Part shown: positions 21,689-22,809 of the stretch, piece after piece
Position numbering within the stretch: position 1 is the stretch's first letter
Layout: the number at the start of each line of letters is the position of its first letter
Assembly: GCA_001797845.1 (NCBI GenBank)
Contig: MGQN01000006.1
Coordinates: 55,546-78,354, forward strand
Length of the DNA stretch: 22,809 nucleotides
Direction of reading: 5' to 3'
Source: Deltaproteobacteria bacterium RBG_16_44_11
GTDB taxonomy: Bacteria; Desulfobacterota; Syntrophia; Syntrophales; Smithellaceae
Notes under the pieces: model-generated
The model's database searches: none
Told to the model about the DNA's origin: nothing
What the model saw: the letters and a program-made list of their open reading frames with translations, nothing else
Program-made: the position numbers and the translations under genes

Positions 21689-22063
21689 TTGAAACTGCGT
21701 GAAGTGCAAGAAATACTTAATGCCGATATAATTGTCGGCCAGGAAAAATTGGATATGGAAGTAAAAACGGCATTTGGAGCCGACTTGATGAGCGATGTTT
21801 TGGCCTTCGCTAAAGCGGGCAGTCTTCTGCTGACCGGATTGACCAATACGCAGGTCATTAGAATCGCCAATGTTCTCGACATTGCCGCGATAATTTTAGT
21901 TCGCGGAAAAAAAGTACCGGCCGAAACTCTCTCTCTGGCCAAGGATCTGCAAATTCCGATTTTAACGACAAAATACATTTTATTCGAAACGGCGGGCCGT
22001 CTTTACGCTAAAGGCATAGTCGGCTGCCTGGAAAAAGTTGAAAGTGGCAGTGCACGCACCTGA
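21689..22063 (+). CDS. DRTGG-domain protein
   Basis: 124 residues from TTG at 21689, preceded by GAGGAG at 7-8 nt; a TTG at 21671 would add six residues but lies before that site. The pattern (LREVQEILNADIIVGQEKL, D-L-M-S-D-V-L-A-F-A-K-A-G-S-L-L-L-T-G, and the ILFETAGRLYAKGI tail) fits the stand-alone DRTGG domain family found in hydrogenase and acetyl-CoA related clusters of Clostridia and Deltaproteobacteria. The biochemical role is unknown. It is the first of three genes and its end overlaps the next start by 26 bp. Confidence 0.8.
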   Translation: MKLREVQEILNADIIVGQEKLDMEVKTAFGADLMSDVLAFAKAGSLLLTGLTNTQVIRIANVLDIAAIILVRGKKVPAETLSLAKDLQIPILTTKYILFETAGRLYAKGIVGCLEKVESGSART

Positions 22064-22487
22064 AAATATTTTACATCAGCACAGCTTTGATATTGAAGGC
22101 GGTAATTTTACTAACGCGGGAACGGTTTCCACACGCATAAAATCGATACTTAAACAAATAGGGCTGCCGGACAACGTCGTCAGAAAATCAGCCATCGTCT
22201 GCTATGAGTCAGAAATTAATATCGTCTCTTACGCGAGAAAAGGAGTAATCAATCTAATCGTCACCCCAAAAACTGTCGAGATTGAGGCAATTGATGAAGG
22301 ACCGGGAATACCCAATATTGAATTAGCCATGCAGCAAGGGTATTCCACCGCGAACCAGCATATAAGGGAAATGGGCTTCGGCGCCGGTATGGGATTGCAT
22401 AATATCAAATGCTTCTCCGACAAATTCGATATTTCGTCGGAAGTGGACAAAGGAACTTTTTTGAAAATGATTATTAACACGCCGTAA
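22038..22487 (+). CDS. RsbW-like ATP-binding regulator (anti-sigma kinase fold)
   Basis: 149 residues from TTG at 22038, overlapping the DRTGG gene by 26 bp; a GTG at 22044 is an alternative start. The GHKL ATPase signatures are N-box YESEINIVSYA, G1 DEGPGIPN and G2 GFGAGMGLHN, with E-L-A-M-Q-Q-G-Y-S-T-A between. Such small HATPase_c_2 proteins either phosphorylate anti-anti-sigma factors or bind a partner in an ATP-dependent way. No sigma factor or STAS partner is nearby. Next to DRTGG proteins this family usually lies in electron-bifurcating hydrogenase clusters (known from family context). Confidence 0.85.
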   Translation: MKVAVHAPENILHQHSFDIEGGNFTNAGTVSTRIKSILKQIGLPDNVVRKSAIVCYESEINIVSYARKGVINLIVTPKTVEIEAIDEGPGIPNIELAMQQGYSTANQHIREMGFGAGMGLHNIKCFSDKFDISSEVDKGTFLKMIINTP

Positions 22488-22504
22488 TTTTTAAAGGATT
22501 TATC

Positions 22505-22809
22505 ATGGACGTTGGAACTATAGCAAAAGAATTAAATTTAAAAGTAAGGTCTGCATCAGACCGGCTGAAGAATAATGTCACAGGAGGTTACACGGGAGAT
22601 CTATTAAGCGATGTAATGGCAAATTCTCACGAGGGAGATATCTGGATAACAAGACAGGTGCACCAAAATATCGTTGCCATCGCCACCTTGAAAGAACACG
22701 CGGGTATAATTCTGGTTAATTCTTGCGAACCGACCAAGGAAACGCTGGAGCGGGCCGTTCAGGAGAATGTACCAATAATGGTTTCAAATTTGCCCGCATT
22801 CGAACTAAC
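22505..22809 (+). CDS. Second DRTGG-domain protein, truncated by the window
   Basis: 101 residues are visible from ATG at 22505 (AAAGGA 6 nt upstream) with no stop before the edge. The sequence has the same layout as the protein at 21689, with a better family core: GGYTGDLLSDVMANSHEGDIW, then W-I-T-R-Q-V-H-Q-N-I-V-A-I-A and V-P-I-M-V-S-N. The two DRTGG genes thus flank the ATPase gene. What follows is outside the window. Confidence 0.85.
   Translation, partial: MDVGTIAKELNLKVRSASDRLKNNVTGGYTGDLLSDVMANSHEGDIWITRQVHQNIVAIATLKEHAGIILVNSCEPTKETLERAVQENVPIMVSNLPAFEL

Noticed and set aside
1..22809. CRISPR arrays, tRNA or rRNA genes, transposase or integrase genes
   Set aside because: No regular direct repeats with spacers, no tRNA-like or rRNA segments and no transposase or integrase motifs were seen on either strand.

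Overview
The window looks like a chromosomal segment of an anaerobic, moderately AT-rich bacterium of the syntrophic Deltaproteobacteria type (Syntrophus/Smithella-like; this is inference). The grounds are a selenocysteine formate dehydrogenase with sulfhydrogenase/AsrAB-like electron-transfer subunits, sigma-54/NtrC control, a Cache sensor kinase with several free receiver domains, a DRTGG/anti-sigma-kinase cluster of the kind found next to anaerobic hydrogenases, a crotonase, and small palindromic repeats with tails such as GGGAATGACG.

Left part (1-2105, plus strand): the end of rpiB, a SAM methyltransferase, and a NUDIX hydrolase fused to an RsbRD-like C-terminal domain, tightly spaced. 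Middle part (about 2106-10144, plus strand): an accessory stretch of short, mostly unrelated genes with their own ribosome binding sites. It holds a secreted metzincin-like lipoprotein, a nitroreductase, several small membrane proteins, a disordered protein, a ParA ATPase with its own DNA-binding head and operator plus a small partner, a DUF6713-like membrane protein, a second methyltransferase, a lipoprotein and a GNAT acetyltransferase carrying an in-frame palindromic repeat. The 3' end of the NUDIX gene is repeated at 3327-3452, so the metzincin gene lies between two divergent copies of the same gene end. Two attC-like imperfect palindromes and a direct repeat separate some of the small genes. 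A crotonase gene (10175-10993) follows and ends at a 186-bp nested palindrome.

Right part (11203-21279, minus strand): a signalling and formate metabolism block. In transcription order it holds a flavin/NAD reductase subunit, a selenocysteine formate dehydrogenase (UGA at 20035-20033 with a well-formed SECIS hairpin), a two-[4Fe-4S] subunit, a free receiver, a Cache-HAMP histidine kinase, an NtrC-family activator, a second free receiver, a receiver-histidine kinase and a small Cys-rich protein. Two sigma-54 promoters are readable, one before the formate dehydrogenase operon and one before the receiver/receiver-kinase operon. Both have a GGGGCA-N4-(G/A)CCCC palindrome at the same distance upstream. 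This predicts one regulon controlled by the local NtrC-type protein.

Far right (21557-22809, plus strand): a divergent sigma-70 type promoter reads into a DRTGG protein, an RsbW-like ATPase and a second DRTGG protein that runs off the window.
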